Positions 63,264 to 64,000 of a DNA stretch of 64,000 nucleotides are shown one piece after another. Both the position numbers and the translations under genes were made by a program. Source of the stretch: Rhodococcus sp. SGAir0479 (GTDB lineage: Bacteria > Actinomycetota > Actinomycetes > Mycobacteriales > Mycobacteriaceae); contig NZ_CP039432.1 in NCBI RefSeq assembly GCF_005484805.1, positions 3,534,001 to 3,598,000 of the forward strand, written 5' to 3'. The number at the start of each line of letters is the position of its first letter. Within the stretch, counting starts at the first letter, position 1. The notes under the pieces are model-generated. The model made no database searches and was not told the origin of the DNA. It saw only the letters and a list, made by a program, of their open reading frames with translations.

Positions 63264-63311
63264 AGCGCCTCCTCGCGTCGAAGGTGAACCACATCGGCAA
63301 CTGTCGAAACT

Positions 63312-63338
63312 CTATCTTACAAAAGATAGATATGTAAG
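63312..63338. promoter_or_regulatory. Overlapping AT-rich palindromes before the class II aldolase gene
   Basis: CTATCTT-ACAA-AAGATAG (63312-63329) and CTTACA-N11-TGTAAG (63316-63338) overlap. The patch is strikingly AT-rich for this window. Probably the operator/promoter of the aldolase gene. Confidence 0.65.
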
Positions 63339-63387
63339 CACCGTCCCACTGGGCGGTGCCGGTTCGCCGCGCGCCCCGCGAACGACC

Positions 63388-63420
63388 AAGCGCTCGCCCC
63401 GTCGAAGGAGGCGAGCGCTT
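63388..63420 (-). terminator. Terminator hairpin after the HD-domain gene
   Basis: AAGCGCTCGCC (63388-63398) and its perfect complement (63410-63420) form an 11-bp stem with an 11-nt loop. It follows the HD-domain gene on the minus strand. Confidence 0.7.
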
Positions 63421-63451
63421 GCAGTGGAACGGCTTTCGGCGAGCGAAACGA

Positions 63452-63994
63452 TCAGTCGGCGCCGAACCCGCTGGCCGGGCGAGTGAACACCTCGCGCACC
63501 AGTGGCACGAAGGTGTCGATCGGCAGCGTGTCGTAGTCGGGGTCGAAGGACACCTGATCCCATTCCGCACAGAAGTGCGCACAGGTGTCGAAGTACGGAC
63601 TGTCGCGGTACCGCTCCCGCGCGTCGACGTCCAGTCCCAGCCGGTCCCAATAGTGGTAGCCCTGGAAGACGCCGTGATGCTTGACGACCCATGTCGCCTC
63701 GGCGTCCAGGTAGGGGGCGACGATGGCGGCCGCCAGTTCGGAGTGGTTGGCCGGCGCGATGGCATCGCCGACGTCGTGCATCAGTGCCGCGACCACCAGA
63801 TCCGTGCGCGCTCCCTCCCGCAGCGCGCGCGACGCCGTCTGCAGCGAATGCTCGTATCGATCCACTCGATACCCGAGCGTCGGACCCTTGAGCGCCTCGA
63901 GCATGTCGAGCATCGTGTCCGGAAGGCGATCGTTGAGGAAGACCTTCGACTCGGCGACGATCAGCTCGATCTCCTCGACCGTCGACTCGTCCAT
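63452..63994 (-). CDS. HD-domain protein resembling diiron HD oxygenases
   Basis: A 180-residue HD protein. RYEHSLQTA near residue 46, LMHDVGDA near residue 72, NHSELAA, VVKHHGVFQGYHYWDRLG and AEWDQVSFDP fit an H-HD-H-H-D metal set. Its arrangement resembles the mixed-valent diiron oxygenases (PhnZ, TmpB, myo-inositol oxygenase) more than simple HD phosphohydrolases. ATG 63994 may be the start, but the gene could extend beyond the window. Oxygenase activity is an inference. Confidence 0.72.
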   Translation of the reverse strand: MDESTVEEIELIVAESKVFLNDRLPDTMLDMLEALKGPTLGYRVDRYEHSLQTASRALREGARTDLVVAALMHDVGDAIAPANHSELAAAIVAPYLDAEATWVVKHHGVFQGYHYWDRLGLDVDARERYRDSPYFDTCAHFCAEWDQVSFDPDYDTLPIDTFVPLVREVFTRPASGFGAD

Positions 63995-64000
63995 CCGGGT

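Overview
The window is very GC-rich and almost fully coding, with short gaps, many 4-bp ATGA/GTGA gene overlaps and frequent GTG starts. It carries a mycothiol-type maleylpyruvate isomerase, a DUF222/HNH (13E12-type) gene behind a mycobacterial-type SOS box, a DUF5313 gene and the Mycobacterium-like pair sigG / monoacylglycerol lipase (Rv0182c/Rv0183). It is therefore chromosomal DNA of a mycolic-acid actinobacterium, most likely Rhodococcus/Prescottella or a close relative. This is judged from gene content, not from a database search.

Positions 1-18.7 kb: an uptake [NiFe]-hydrogenase locus of the actinobacterial (group 1h/5, Hhy-type) class. A nickel/cobalt ECF importer (cbiM partial, PDGLE/cbiN-like, cbiQ, cbiO) runs rightwards into a 16-gene leftward array: hypA, hypB, small and large subunits, a NifU-Rieske-like electron-transfer candidate (hhyE), four accessory proteins of unknown function, an endopeptidase, hypC, hypF, two SIS-type proteins, hypE, a second hypC, hypD and a DUF6390 protein. 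An ArsR-type regulator sits just upstream of hypA.

Positions 18.8-39.2 kb: after a lone alpha/beta hydrolase comes a large histidine-utilisation locus: hutC, a CitE-like lyase, an unusually short NAD-glutamate dehydrogenase, hutU, hutH, an NCS1 permease, hutI and hutG. Embedded in it are an acyl-CoA dehydrogenase/CoA-transferase/IclR operon, a second IclR, a HisC-like aminotransferase and an FAD lactate-dehydrogenase-like enzyme. Three distinct operator families are readable: TGTATA-N8-TATACA (HutC), GTCTCGTATACGAGAC (second IclR) and CGTATGCCA-N5-TGGCATACG (probably the first IclR). The layout suggests a histidine funnel with side entries, possibly for imidazole-lactate and imidazole-propionate.

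Positions 39.2-48.6 kb: accessory genes. These are an SOS-boxed DUF222/HNH protein; an XRE regulator divergent from an amidohydrolase flanked by two Atu4866-domain proteins, one of them fused to an amidohydrolase sandwich that has lost its catalytic barrel; a patatin-like esterase preceded by a short leader ORF and hairpin; a maleylpyruvate-isomerase-like protein; and a double-HTH Lrp regulator divergent from an M20 amidohydrolase.

Positions 48.6-64 kb: an acyl-CoA dehydrogenase divergent from an OhrR-like MarR regulator, DUF5313, PucR, an ECF42 sigma/DGPF pair, epoxide hydrolase, monoacylglycerol lipase/sigG, a VOC protein, SDR, and a catabolic island (acyl-CoA synthetase, GntR, metal-dependent amidohydrolase, class II aldolase, HD-type oxygenase-like protein). 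No tRNA, rRNA, CRISPR array or insertion sequence was recognised.
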